Source of the DNA: Aquimarina rhabdastrellae
GTDB lineage: Bacteria; Bacteroidota; Bacteroidia; Flavobacteriales; Flavobacteriaceae
Reading direction: 5' to 3'
Length of the DNA stretch: 64,000 nt
NCBI GenBank assembly: GCA_947387485.1
Contig: CANDNT010000012.1
Span: 62,001 to 126,000 of the forward strand
The notes below the pieces were generated by a model, which was not told the DNA's origin, did no database searches, and was given only the letters and a program-made list of their open reading frames with translations. Positions 46,028 to 56,275 of this stretch are shown here, piece by piece. Position numbers and translations under genes: made by a program. Position 1 is the first letter of the stretch; each line of letters begins with the position of its first letter.

Positions 46028-47125
46028 TTGAGTGAATTACAAGACATACCTGATAAACCTTTACGCAGCGGCTACACTACAGGAGCTTGTGCAACGGCAA
46101 GTACCAAAGCAGCTTTATTGGCGTTGGTACATCAGCAAAACATCCCAAAAGTGGAGATCACCTTACCGATAGGTAAAACTGCCGAATTTGAATTAAAATC
46201 ATGTGTTTTCAATAGCAAAGAAAGCACGTGTTCGGTGATTAAAGATGCAGGAGATGATCCAGATGTAACACACAATGCAGAAATTAGTGCAACCGTGAGT
46301 TTAAATGATTTGGGAACTATCGTTTTTAAAAGAGGAGATGGCGTAGGTTTGGTTACGTTACCTGGTTTGGATATCGCTGTAGGAGAACCTGCAATCAATC
46401 CGGTACCTAGAAAAATGATGGAGACGATATGCAAAAAAATACTAGCCAATCATAATCTCGAAAAACGAGGCGTTACCATCACCATAAGTGTAAAAGACGG
46501 AGCAAAAATTGCCAAACGCACTCTAAACAGTCGATTAGGGATTCTAGAAGGCATTTCAATCTTAGGAACTACAGGAATTGTTACTCCGTTTTCGGCCGCC
46601 TCTTATATAGCAAGTATACAACAAGGAATAGATGTAGCAGTAGCCAATAAGCATCAAGAATTATTGATCAATTCTGGAGGAAGAAGTGAAAAAGCATTAA
46701 AGCAACTTTTTCCAGAGATACCAGAGTCAGCATGTATACATTACGGAAATTGGATACAAGAAACTTTTGAAAAAATACAAGCAACACCACAGATAAAAAG
46801 CGTGGCAATGGGGATCATGTTGGGGAAAGCTTCCAAGCTAGCACAAGGCTATACCAATACCCATAGTAATAAGACCACATGGAACAAAGAATTTATTCAT
46901 CAATTAGCCTTAGAAGCAGGTTATGAAAAAGCAATTGCCGATCGTGTTTTAAGTTTAAATATGGCAGGTAGATTGCGGGAAATTTTTATTTTTGGTGACG
47001 AAGAACCGTTCTATCAGAAATTACTTCAAAAATGTTTTGAGCACTGTCATAAAATTGCTCCAAACATACAACTTAGGTTGTATTTAATCAATAATGATAA
47101 TCGCATTATAAACTATAAAACATGA
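46028..47125 (+). CDS. cbiD: Cobalt-precorrin-5B C1-methyltransferase (CbiD)
   Basis: The protein is 365 aa and starts with TTG. LRSGYTTGACATASTKAA (about 12-29) is the CbiD signature, and the AGDDPDVTHNAEI and TGIVTPFSA segments follow. CbiD methylates C1 in the anaerobic (early cobalt) pathway, where the aerobic pathway uses CobF. Its last bases overlap the transporter start (ATGA, 4 bp). Confidence 0.92.
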   Translation: MSELQDIPDKPLRSGYTTGACATASTKAALLALVHQQNIPKVEITLPIGKTAEFELKSCVFNSKESTCSVIKDAGDDPDVTHNAEISATVSLNDLGTIVFKRGDGVGLVTLPGLDIAVGEPAINPVPRKMMETICKKILANHNLEKRGVTITISVKDGAKIAKRTLNSRLGILEGISILGTTGIVTPFSAASYIASIQQGIDVAVANKHQELLINSGGRSEKALKQLFPEIPESACIHYGNWIQETFEKIQATPQIKSVAMGIMLGKASKLAQGYTNTHSNKTTWNKEFIHQLALEAGYEKAIADRVLSLNMAGRLREIFIFGDEEPFYQKLLQKCFEHCHKIAPNIQLRLYLINNDNRIINYKT

Positions 47126-47835
47126 GTTTTATAAACTTTACAAGACCTCTTATTGCAGGTATATTACATTCTTTTGAGCCTGATCATATTTCGGCAGTTT
47201 CAGTATTGGCAGCAGATAATGCCATTAACAAAAAAAAGGTAAACTTTAAGACAGTCTTTATCGCTTCGCAATGGGCATTTGGGCATTCGGTTACGTTATT
47301 GCTTTTTGGAGGAATAGCTTTATTCTTCAGAACTGTTTTAATGGCTTTTGTAGAAAACATTTCCTTTTTCGCAGAACTCATCGTAGGGCCAATTATGATT
47401 TGGTTAGGAATTGTAGCCATTCGCCGAAATCATAAATTGAAAGCCTTAATGCAAGATCATAAAAAGATAGAACCGCATGAGCATGATATCAATAATATGA
47501 TCCATTTACATGGGAAATCAGGAGAAGAAATCGCTATGAATCCAGTAAACCGATCTTTCTGGGTAGGAATGTTGCACGGTTTGGCAGGAACAGGAGGTGC
47601 TTTAACTTCTGCATTAATTATTAGTGCAAGTACCGTAACTGAAGCTATATGGATTCTAGTGATTGAGTCAATCGGAGTGATCGCAGCCATGGCAGTATAT
47701 AGTTATGTACTTATTTTTACGATGAGTCGTTTTATAGAACGCAATATGACTATTTTTAAATGGATGAATGCTTTAGTAGGAATCATCTCGATAGTCGTAG
47801 GTACGATGTTATTTTATAATACAGTAGCAGCTTAG
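47122..47835 (+). CDS. NicO/NiCoT-type nickel or cobalt transporter
   Basis: The protein is 237 aa with about six hydrophobic segments. The H-X4-D-H metal signature is present as HSFEPDH near residue 16, and the segment [13 protein letters not shown] is common in this transport family. Given the setting, cobalt uptake is the likely job. It overlaps CbiD by four bases and is one base from the chelatase gene. Confidence 0.82.
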   Translation: MSFINFTRPLIAGILHSFEPDHISAVSVLAADNAINKKKVNFKTVFIASQWAFGHSVTLLLFGGIALFFRTVLMAFVENISFFAELIVGPIMIWLGIVAIRRNHKLKALMQDHKKIEPHEHDINNMIHLHGKSGEEIAMNPVNRSFWVGMLHGLAGTGGALTSALIISASTVTEAIWILVIESIGVIAAMAVYSYVLIFTMSRFIERNMTIFKWMNALVGIISIVVGTMLFYNTVAA

Positions 47836-47836
47836 T

Positions 47837-49513
47837 ATGCAACACAAAATAAACTTTCCATTTACAGCAATTGTTGGTCAAGATGATTTTAAATTATGCT
47901 TGATACTCAATACTATTGATCCCAGTATTGGTGGCGTTTTGGCAACAGGAGACAAAGGAACAGGAAAAACAACAACGGTAAGAGCGTTGAGTCAGTTAAT
48001 GGGAACAAGTACTCCTTTTGTTAACTTACCTATAGGTGCTACAGAAGATAGGGTATTGGGAAGTGTCAATCTAGAAGCACTGATCAAAGAACAAAAAGCT
48101 ATTGTAGAAAAAGGATTGTTAGCCAAGGCGCATCAAGGGTTTTTGTATATAGATGAGGTCAACCTATTGAATGATTATTTAATGGATGTCTTATTAGATG
48201 CTTCAGCTTCTGGAGGCTATTATCTAGAGAGGGAAGGTATCTCTCAATGGCTTGATAGTCGTTTTTGTTTAGTAGGAACGATGAATCCTGAAGAAGGTGC
48301 TTTACGTCCACAGCTATTAGATAGATTTGGACTTAATGTGATTATACAAACGCCAAAGGAAGTAGCAACACGTAAACAGATAGCGAGTCAACGACTTAGT
48401 TTTGATACCGATCAAGATTCTTTTTACACAGTTTTTGAAACATCAGAAAAGGAATTAAAAGAGACTATAGCACAAGCAAGAAAGACTTTAAATGTGATCC
48501 AAATTCCCGATGAGGTAAAGGAATATTGCGCACAATTGACGATTGAGAATGAAGTTGAGGGAATGAGAGCAGATATTTTGTTGCTCAAAACAGCTAGAGC
48601 ATATGCAGCATATCTGGGAGAACGTATAGTAACTACAGCAATAGTAGCATATATAGCACCTTTTGTATTACAACATAGAGCAAAGAATTATACACCACCA
48701 TCTGATAATGAGGATCAGCATAATGAAGAACCCAATACTGAAAACGAGAATGATGCTCAGCAAAATGAAAGCGAAGCAAACAATGGTTCTAATAGTAAGT
48801 TTCAGTTGCCAGAAAACATACGTGGTGCTTTAAAATTTAATAGTGAAAGTAGCAAGCAACAAAAAATAGATGTAGCAGAGATCAAAGGTATCGTCAAAGA
48901 AGCAATACCTACCAATCAAGAAAAATCTATAGCTATTTTTAAAACTATAAAGCAGTATCTTATCACAGATAAAATTACACCTGTATATCAATACCAATCA
49001 ACAAAAACGATGATGCGTATCGTATTTTTGATAGATACTAGTGCCTCCATGGCAATAGGAAAACAAATGGGCTATCTAAAAGGAATTGTATTAAAGACCT
49101 TAAAAGCAAATCCATTAAAGAAAATACAATATGCTATTGTGGGATTAGAAGGTACACAAGCAAAAATCATTCAGCCGTTTACAACTAATATCGAGCAGTT
49201 GTCAGAGATAAGCTATCAGCTGAAAACACAAGGGAAAACAAACTTAACCAATGCTTTTTTTAAGGTTTTTGAATTATTAAAATCGATTAATAAAAAGACG
49301 GTGCAATTGTTTGTTTTTACAGATGGTAAAGCCAATGTAGGAGGAAAAAATCCTTTTGCAGAAGCTATAGAAACCTATAAGAAATATTTATCAGGATTAT
49401 CAAATACCACAGTCATAGATACCGAAAGTGGTTTTGTAAAATTAGGCAGAGCAAAGAAAATGTCTGAGGTATTACAACTAAAATACCTTTCGCTCTCCTC
49501 CTTAAACGCATAA
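47837..49513 (+). CDS. ChlI-ChlD fusion: AAA+ and VWA chelatase subunit
   Basis: The protein is 558 aa. An AAA+ ATPase domain (about 1-280) has Walker [15 protein letters not shown] and Walker [14 protein letters not shown] low-complexity acidic linker (about 285-325, Asn/Glu-rich) leads to a VWA domain with MIDAS motif DTSAS (about 395-399). It resembles magnesium chelatase subunits I and D joined in one chain and probably drives CobN, replacing the CobS/CobT pair. It sits four genes after CobM and before CobB and CobN. Confidence 0.88.
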   Translation: MQHKINFPFTAIVGQDDFKLCLILNTIDPSIGGVLATGDKGTGKTTTVRALSQLMGTSTPFVNLPIGATEDRVLGSVNLEALIKEQKAIVEKGLLAKAHQGFLYIDEVNLLNDYLMDVLLDASASGGYYLEREGISQWLDSRFCLVGTMNPEEGALRPQLLDRFGLNVIIQTPKEVATRKQIASQRLSFDTDQDSFYTVFETSEKELKETIAQARKTLNVIQIPDEVKEYCAQLTIENEVEGMRADILLLKTARAYAAYLGERIVTTAIVAYIAPFVLQHRAKNYTPPSDNEDQHNEEPNTENENDAQQNESEANNGSNSKFQLPENIRGALKFNSESSKQQKIDVAEIKGIVKEAIPTNQEKSIAIFKTIKQYLITDKITPVYQYQSTKTMMRIVFLIDTSASMAIGKQMGYLKGIVLKTLKANPLKKIQYAIVGLEGTQAKIIQPFTTNIEQLSEISYQLKTQGKTNLTNAFFKVFELLKSINKKTVQLFVFTDGKANVGGKNPFAEAIETYKKYLSGLSNTTVIDTESGFVKLGRAKKMSEVLQLKYLSLSSLNA

Positions 49514-49516
49514 AAT

Positions 49517-50809
49517 ATGTCGACATCTTTTTTAATAGGAGCTCCATGGAGTAATTCAGGAAAAACGACAGTTACTTTAGGACTAATTCGCTATCTAAAA
49601 AATAAAGGATATACAGTACAATCTTTTAAATGTGGACCCGATTATATAGATACGATACATCACAGTACTGCCGCTGGAAATCCCAGTATCAATTTGGACA
49701 GTATCATGATGTCCGAAACCCATTTAAAAGAAACATTCTATACCTATCAAAACAAAGCTGATATATGTATTGTAGAAGGTGTGATGGGCTTGTTTGATGG
49801 CGCTGTAAAAGATAAAGGAAGTTCTGCCGAAATTGCAAAAATACTAGACATTCCAGTAATTTTGGTAGTGAATGCGCAATCGATGGCATATAGTATTGCG
49901 CCGATTTTGGCTGGATTGAAAAATTTTGATCCTAAAGTCAAAATAGCAGGAGTACTCTTCAATTTTGTACGAACAGTATCGCATTATGCTTTTCTCAAGG
50001 AAGCTTGCGAACAAGTAGGTCTAAAAAGCTTAGGATATATTCCGCCTAATGACGACATAGCGATTCCATCAAGACATCTGGGCTTGCATATAGATGCTTC
50101 TTTTGAAGAAGTGATCGAAAAAGCAGCTGCTCATATAAGTGAGCATATTGCTATAGAAGAACTCTTGAAATTAGGAAAACAAGTTGAAGAAAAAGCAATT
50201 ACTAAGCTTAAAAGTACTATAATAAACACGTATCGAATTGCTATTGCCAAAGACGAAGCCTTTTCATTTACCTATACACAGAATTTAGCATATCTAAAAA
50301 CCTTAGGAGAAGTCCTCTTTTTTAGTCCGTTGCATGATGAAGAACTACCCGAAGCAGATTTTATCTATTTGGCAGGTGGTTATCCTGAATTGTATTTGGA
50401 ACAATTAAGTGGCAACACAAAAATGAAAGCAGCCATTAAAGCACATGCGGATAATGGAGGCAAAATCTTAGCCGAATGTGGTGGAATGATGTATTTAGGA
50501 AATTCGATTACAGACGAAAACGGAGTAACATTCCCTATGGTCAGTATTTTTCCGTATCAAACCTCTATGGAAAACAAAAGATTACATTTGGGCTATAGAA
50601 GAATTAGTATGGATACAGAGCAACTATGGGGGCACGAATTTCATTACTCGTCTATACAACATAATGAAGCAGCGCATACCGATGCAAAAGTATATACAGC
50701 GAGAAACAAGGAGATAGATACGCGATTTTATACCTATAAAAAAGTGCTAGCAAGTTATATCCATTTGTATTGGGGAGCAGGAAATTTCAAGTGGTTAGAA
50801 AAGCACTAA
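49517..50809 (+). CDS. Cobyrinate a,c-diamide synthase (CobB/CbiA)
   Basis: The protein is 430 aa. The N-terminal ATP-binding domain has GAPWSNSGKTTVTLGLI (about 8-24), and the C-terminal glutamine amidotransferase domain has ECGGMMYLG with the nucleophile Cys (near 327). It amidates the a and c carboxylates. Hydrogenobyrinate or cobyrinate as substrate cannot be told by sight. It lies 3 bp after the chelatase gene. Confidence 0.92.
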   Translation: MSTSFLIGAPWSNSGKTTVTLGLIRYLKNKGYTVQSFKCGPDYIDTIHHSTAAGNPSINLDSIMMSETHLKETFYTYQNKADICIVEGVMGLFDGAVKDKGSSAEIAKILDIPVILVVNAQSMAYSIAPILAGLKNFDPKVKIAGVLFNFVRTVSHYAFLKEACEQVGLKSLGYIPPNDDIAIPSRHLGLHIDASFEEVIEKAAAHISEHIAIEELLKLGKQVEEKAITKLKSTIINTYRIAIAKDEAFSFTYTQNLAYLKTLGEVLFFSPLHDEELPEADFIYLAGGYPELYLEQLSGNTKMKAAIKAHADNGGKILAECGGMMYLGNSITDENGVTFPMVSIFPYQTSMENKRLHLGYRRISMDTEQLWGHEFHYSSIQHNEAAHTDAKVYTARNKEIDTRFYTYKKVLASYIHLYWGAGNFKWLEKH

Positions 50810-50841
50810 AAAAATAAAAATAAGCAGAAAAAGAAAAGACT

Positions 50842-53800
50842 ATGCATTTAATCGCTACCATACCGGGAGGTTGGAATCCTAATGACGACGGCGTTTTTTA
50901 TATAGAACAAGAACCTGGAGATATCGTTTTTTTAAGTGCAAGCGATACCGAAATTCATACGATGAATGAAGCTTATAAAACACTTCATGAAGAAGCTACG
51001 TATGAATTACCCAGTTTGAGGATGACCAATTTGGTGTACCTAAAACAAGAATTGACAATAGATACCTATGCCGAAGATGTTTTAGAGAAAGCCAAAGTGA
51101 TTGTATGTAGCCTGCTAGGAGGTATGAATTATTACAAATACCTTATAGAAACGCTTATAGCATTACAAGAAGAAACCGATTGTGTATTGCTCTTTATTCC
51201 GGCGCACGAGCCTGATTACGAATTGATGAGTCGATCTACAGAAACGATTGAAGTAGTACATCAGTGTAGACAATATCTTCAACAAGGTGGAAAAGACAAT
51301 ACCATTGCTTTACTGCAATACCTATATAAAAACTTTTTTGAATTACCTGTTACTGTGACTCCACCTAAAAGTTTGGAAGTACTGTTTTTATACAAAGGAG
51401 GTTTAGGAATTATAAGTCAGGAAGAATTAAGTTCCACTCTAGATACTTCAAAAGCAAATGCGGTAATCTTAGCATATAGAGCTCATTATTTAGCAGATAA
51501 TTTAGAGCCGATACATGTACTTAGCGAAAATCTAGAAAAACGTAATATCAATGCAATTGTTGTTTTTGCGAATAACTTAAGAGAGCAAGGCGTATTACAG
51601 CAATTAGAAAAATTAATGACCAATGATGGGACGCGAAAGATTGATGTATTGCTTAACACGACTGGATTTACAATTAAATCTACAGAAGATTCCGATTTTA
51701 TCTTTGAGAATTTAAACATTCCTGTATTACAAACAATATTTTCGACGAGTAATAAAACAGTATGGGAAGAAGGAATGTTTGGACTTCCGCCTACAGATAT
51801 TGCCATGAATATTGCCTTGCCCGAAATTGATGGACGTATCATAGGAAGAGCAGTTTCCTTCAAAAAGGAAATCAGTAAAGATCCGTTGACCGATAGTGCG
51901 ATTATCAAATATGAAGCCTATCAACCTGCTTGCGAATTCATGTCAGAAATGGCAGAAAATTGGGTAAAGCTACAGCGAAAAGAAAATAAAGAGAAAAAGG
52001 TAGCCGTGATTCTACCTAACTATCCTAATAAAGACAGCCGATTGGCAAATGGAGTAGGATTGGATACTCCAGAAAGCTGTATTGTGTTACTTCATAAATT
52101 ACAAGAAGAAGGTTATGATTTAGGATCGCAATTACCAGAAAGCGGAACTGCCTTAATGCATTGGTTAACACAATTAACAACCAATGCTATTGATACAACA
52201 CAAACGCGACCACATAGTATTGCGTATGATAAAGAAGCTTTCGCGAAAAAATTAGCAGCCTTATCACCAGAACTACGAGAAAAAATAAGAGAACAATGGG
52301 GACAGCCTGAAGAAGATCCATTTTATAATGGAACAGGATATATTTTTCCAGGTTTTTTATTAGGAAATGTATTTGTAAGTATCCAACCTTCTAGAGGATA
52401 CAATCAAGATCCACAAGCAATTTACCATTCACCAGATTTACCGCCTACCTATCAATATTTAGCTTATTATTTCTGGTTACAAGATAGCTATGATGCAGAT
52501 GCAGTAATTCATTTAGGAAAACACGGAAATCTAGAATGGTTACCTGGTAAAAGTGTTTCTCTAGACAATGCCTCTTGTTTTCCGGCGGCTGTTTTTGGTG
52601 CATTACCTCATTTTTATCCTTTTATTATTAATGATCCAGGAGAAGGAACGCAGGCAAAGAGAAGAAATCAAGCGATTATTATCGATCATTTGATTCCGCC
52701 AATGACCAGAGCCGAAAATCACGGTAGTTTATTGACTTTAGAAAATCTGGTAGATGAATATTATGAAGCTTCTAATTTAGATCCTAAACGAAGTAGAATT
52801 CTTGAAAAAGAAATTGCTGATTTAGTTAAAGAAACGCAATTGAATGTTGATTTAGGGATTCAGTCGGATGATGTAGATGAGTTATTGGTAAAACTTGATG
52901 GATATTTATGTGAACTTAAAGAAGCACAAATCAGAGATGGACTGCATATTTTTGGAACGCCACCAGTAGAAGAACAGTTGATTGATTTATTGATAGCATT
53001 ACACCGATCAGGGAACTATCAAAGTTTAGGAATCACACAGGCATTTGCCAAAGATTTTGGGATAGAAGATGATATTTTGCAATTAGACTATACAGAACCT
53101 TTAGTGGTAACTATAGGCGAAAATATATGTAAAAACGTAGGACAGGTTGTAGCTGCTTTAGAAGGATTAAGTAAAACTTTACTTATACGTTATCTAAAAG
53201 AAGATACTCTAGACACAACATATAGTTATGGGAATAAAGTCTTAAAAGAAATTAAGGATAAAACTTTGATAGCGGTTCAACATACTACAGACGAACTTCA
53301 TTATATCATAGAAGGGTTGAATGGAGCTTATGTACCTTCAGGACCATCGGGTGCACCTACTAGAGGAAGAAGAGATTTATTACCAACAGGTAGAAATTTT
53401 TATTCAGTTGATGTACGTACCATTCCGACCGAAATTGCGTATAGACTCGGAGAGAAAAGTGCTAATTTGATCATCGAACGCTATTTGCAAGAAGAAGGAG
53501 ACTATCCTGAAACTATTGGGATCTCAGTATGGGGAACTGCTACGATGCGAACAGGAGGTGATGATATAGCCCAAACCTTGGCATTGATGGGAGTGCGACC
53601 TATTTGGAAAAATGTGAATAGACGTGTAACTGATTTTGAAATCATTCCGATTGTATCTTTAGGAAGACCAAGAGTTGATGTTACCTTAAGAATTTCAGGT
53701 TTTTTTAGAGATGCTTTCCCAGATGTGATCAATTTGTTTAATGCAGCTGTTAAAAAAGTAACACAGTTAGACGAGCCTTTAGAAGACAATCCTATTCGAA

Positions 53801-54588
53801 AGCGTTTTTTAAAAGAACAAGAAGCTTGGAAGAAAAAAGGATTGTCAGAAAATGAAAGTGAACAAAGAGCTTTATATCGTGTTTTTGGTTCAAAACCTGG
53901 AGCGTATGGAGCTGGATTACAAGGTGTAATTGATGAAAAGAATTGGAAGACACGAGAAGATCTAGCCAAGGTTTATATGAATTGGAGTGGATATGCTTAT
54001 GGAAGTTCAAAAGAAGGAATCTCTGCCCATGAGTCCTTTCAATTTCGATTAAAAGCCATGCAAATCGTCATGCAAAATCAAGATAATAGAGAACACGATA
54101 TTTTAGATAGTGATGATTATTACCAATTCCAAGGAGGATTAGCCAATGCAGTACAAACGGTAAGTGAAAAAGAGCCTTCGATTTATTTTGGAGACCATTC
54201 TCGACCAGAAACACCTAAAGTAAAAACCTTAAAAGAAGAATTGCTAAAAGTGTACCGTTCTAGAGTGATCAATCCTAAATGGATAGCAGGAGTACAACGA
54301 CATGGCTACAAGGGAGCTTTTGAAATGGCGGCGACTCTAGATTATTTATTTGCCTATGATGCGACAACGAATCTGGTAGATGATTTTATGTATGAAGGAA
54401 TTACAGAAAGTTATTTATTAGAAGCTAAGAATAAAGAGTTTATCAAAGAACACAATCCTTGGGCATTAAAAGATATGAGTGAACGATTGTTAGAAGCTAT
54501 TCAGCGTGGAATGTGGGCGTCACCAAGTCAAGAAATTAAAGAAAAACTAGAAGCATTATATTTAGAAGGAGAGGGGATTGTAGAGTAA
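50842..54588 (+). CDS. cobN: Cobaltochelatase large subunit CobN
   Basis: The protein is 1248 aa, the usual length for CobN (magnesium chelatase H-type family). Typical segments are YHSPDLPPTYQYLAYYFWLQ, HLGKHGNLEWLPGKS, and PSGAPTRGRRDLLPTGRNF (about 520-575 and 835-855). In the aerobic pathway it inserts cobalt into hydrogenobyrinic acid a,c-diamide with ATP from a ChlID/CobST partner. It ends the plus-strand run and meets CbiX tail to tail with 2 bp between. Confidence 0.95.
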   Translation: MHLIATIPGGWNPNDDGVFYIEQEPGDIVFLSASDTEIHTMNEAYKTLHEEATYELPSLRMTNLVYLKQELTIDTYAEDVLEKAKVIVCSLLGGMNYYKYLIETLIALQEETDCVLLFIPAHEPDYELMSRSTETIEVVHQCRQYLQQGGKDNTIALLQYLYKNFFELPVTVTPPKSLEVLFLYKGGLGIISQEELSSTLDTSKANAVILAYRAHYLADNLEPIHVLSENLEKRNINAIVVFANNLREQGVLQQLEKLMTNDGTRKIDVLLNTTGFTIKSTEDSDFIFENLNIPVLQTIFSTSNKTVWEEGMFGLPPTDIAMNIALPEIDGRIIGRAVSFKKEISKDPLTDSAIIKYEAYQPACEFMSEMAENWVKLQRKENKEKKVAVILPNYPNKDSRLANGVGLDTPESCIVLLHKLQEEGYDLGSQLPESGTALMHWLTQLTTNAIDTTQTRPHSIAYDKEAFAKKLAALSPELREKIREQWGQPEEDPFYNGTGYIFPGFLLGNVFVSIQPSRGYNQDPQAIYHSPDLPPTYQYLAYYFWLQDSYDADAVIHLGKHGNLEWLPGKSVSLDNASCFPAAVFGALPHFYPFIINDPGEGTQAKRRNQAIIIDHLIPPMTRAENHGSLLTLENLVDEYYEASNLDPKRSRILEKEIADLVKETQLNVDLGIQSDDVDELLVKLDGYLCELKEAQIRDGLHIFGTPPVEEQLIDLLIALHRSGNYQSLGITQAFAKDFGIEDDILQLDYTEPLVVTIGENICKNVGQVVAALEGLSKTLLIRYLKEDTLDTTYSYGNKVLKEIKDKTLIAVQHTTDELHYIIEGLNGAYVPSGPSGAPTRGRRDLLPTGRNFYSVDVRTIPTEIAYRLGEKSANLIIERYLQEEGDYPETIGISVWGTATMRTGGDDIAQTLALMGVRPIWKNVNRRVTDFEIIPIVSLGRPRVDVTLRISGFFRDAFPDVINLFNAAVKKVTQLDEPLEDNPIRKRFLKEQEAWKKKGLSENESEQRALYRVFGSKPGAYGAGLQGVIDEKNWKTREDLAKVYMNWSGYAYGSSKEGISAHESFQFRLKAMQIVMQNQDNREHDILDSDDYYQFQGGLANAVQTVSEKEPSIYFGDHSRPETPKVKTLKEELLKVYRSRVINPKWIAGVQRHGYKGAFEMAATLDYLFAYDATTNLVDDFMYEGITESYLLEAKNKEFIKEHNPWALKDMSERLLEAIQRGMWASPSQEIKEKLEALYLEGEGIVE

Positions 54589-54590
54589 TA

Positions 54591-55535
54591 CTACAACCCC
54601 AATAACTTCTTAATTTTTTTACCAACAGAATTGGTTACTTCGCCAGGTTTTTCGTCTTCTTCAAATAAGATACCTTTAACGTTGAGGTGGTGACCAATTT
54701 GTTCTTTACCCATGTCTTGTTCAAAACCAACAACTTGTTTTCTGTATTTGCACAATTGACAATTCATATGAGCGGTTCCATTTTTAGCTTCATCTAGACG
54801 TTCGTCAAAAGCTTTTAAAATCAGTTCATCTGCTCCAAAAGGATCGGTATAGATATACTCACTTTGTACGCTTGTATCCATATCAGCTACTTGTTTGTAG
54901 ATACGTTCTAGCAATACTCCAGTAAAGAAGAAAAACGGAATGACAATAGTACGTTTAAAACCTAATTTATGGGTCATAGATAAACATTCTTGTACATTAG
55001 GATAGGCTGTTCCGCTATATCCAGTAGTTGCAAAGCCAAATCCTAATCCTTCCCATAGCATGCTAGTGAGTTTAGCCACATCACTATTAGCATCTGGATC
55101 AGTGGTTCCCCTCCCTACAACAACTAAACAAGTTTCTTTGCGATCTTTTTTAGAAAAACCGTGCTTTAATTCAGTTTCTTCAATACGCTTTACCGCTAAA
55201 TCCAATAAAAATGAACTTACCCCAATATGTTTTCCCATATTAATACTTAGATCCTCATGGTAGGTTTGTAAGGTATTGAGTTCATACGGAATATCATTTT
55301 TTGCGTGAGAACCTGCAAAAAGAATCACAGGAAGCGCATATATTTTTCGTACACCATTTAAGTACATACGTTCTACAGCAGCTTCATAAGTAGGATGATT
55401 AAATTCTAAAAAACCATAGTCAACTTCATAACTATCTTCATAGCGAGCTTTAAGAATACGAACTAATTCTTTAAAAGCAGCGACACCAGCCGCTCTTCTA
55501 GTTCCGTGTCCACAAAGTAAAATTCCTTCTTTCAT
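54591..55535 (-). CDS. cbiX: Sirohydrochlorin cobaltochelatase (CbiX, long form)
   Basis: The protein is 314 aa with two CbiX-like halves (about 1-125 and 130-245). GILLCGHGTRR (about 4-14) holds the catalytic His, and LFAGSHAKNDI has another. The C-terminal tail contains HMNCQLCKYR, an MxCxxC motif like the one that holds an Fe-S cluster in the long CbiX of Bacillus megaterium. It inserts cobalt into sirohydrochlorin in the early-insertion pathway. It ends the riboswitch-led operon. Confidence 0.9.
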   Translation of the reverse strand: MKEGILLCGHGTRRAAGVAAFKELVRILKARYEDSYEVDYGFLEFNHPTYEAAVERMYLNGVRKIYALPVILFAGSHAKNDIPYELNTLQTYHEDLSINMGKHIGVSSFLLDLAVKRIEETELKHGFSKKDRKETCLVVVGRGTTDPDANSDVAKLTSMLWEGLGFGFATTGYSGTAYPNVQECLSMTHKLGFKRTIVIPFFFFTGVLLERIYKQVADMDTSVQSEYIYTDPFGADELILKAFDERLDEAKNGTAHMNCQLCKYRKQVVGFEQDMGKEQIGHHLNVKGILFEEDEKPGEVTNSVGKKIKKLLGL

Positions 55536-55551
55536 TTTTTTAGTTTAAGCA

Positions 55552-56274
55552 TTATTGAATTGGAGTAGCTCCAATAATAAAAACAACAGGCATAGGCAGA
55601 TCACTAGCCGCAATTTTTTGTTCGATAGTTCCTAATGTTGCTGTAACGATTTGTTGTTGTTCTCTTGATACATTAGAAATTGCATTCACGGGAATATTCT
55701 TATCATTACACACTTCAAGTAGTTTAGGAACAATTTTATATAGACTTTTTAAGCCCATATAGATAGCAATGGTATTTCCTGCTTTGAGCATATGAGCAAT
55801 ACCGTTGAGTTGTTCAAAAGAATAATCGGCAGTATGAGCTGTACAGATGAGCATAGCATTAGAATGATGCCGTTCTGTAATAGGAATATTATAAATATTA
55901 GCAGCAGCAATTGCAGCAGATATTCCTGGGATCACTTCGAAGTTGGCTTGTTTTTCGGTTAAATAACGTGCTTCTTCCGCAGCTCTACCATAGATATAAG
56001 GATCACCAGATTTTAAACGTACTACTTTCTTACCTTGTTTTTGGTGTGCATAAAGTAATTCATTGATACGTTGTTGGCGATCTAATTGATTTGTAGTGTC
56101 TCCAAACTTACGACCTACATAAATCTTTTCTGCATATGTATTAATAGATAGAATAGCCTCAGAAACCAAGTTGTCATGCAAAATAACATCGGCTTCTTGT
56201 ATTTTTTGATATGCTTTTACGGTTAATAAATCTGGATCACCCGGTCCAGCACCTATGATGGCTATACTATGCAT
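55552..56274 (-). CDS. cobA: Uroporphyrinogen-III C-methyltransferase (SUMT, CobA)
   Basis: The protein is 240 aa. The tetrapyrrole methylase fold has IGAGPGDPDLLTVKAYQ (about 6-22), VRLKSGDPYIYGRAAEE and the GISAAIAAANIYNIP segment typical of SUMT. It makes precorrin-2, the common precursor of sirohaem and cobalamin. A siroheme synthase-type dehydrogenase is not in the window. It lies 16 bp before CbiX and 1 bp after the Rossmann-fold gene. Confidence 0.9.
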   Translation of the reverse strand: MHSIAIIGAGPGDPDLLTVKAYQKIQEADVILHDNLVSEAILSINTYAEKIYVGRKFGDTTNQLDRQQRINELLYAHQKQGKKVVRLKSGDPYIYGRAAEEARYLTEKQANFEVIPGISAAIAAANIYNIPITERHHSNAMLICTAHTADYSFEQLNGIAHMLKAGNTIAIYMGLKSLYKIVPKLLEVCNDKNIPVNAISNVSREQQQIVTATLGTIEQKIAASDLPMPVVFIIGATPIQ

Positions 56275-56275
56275 A

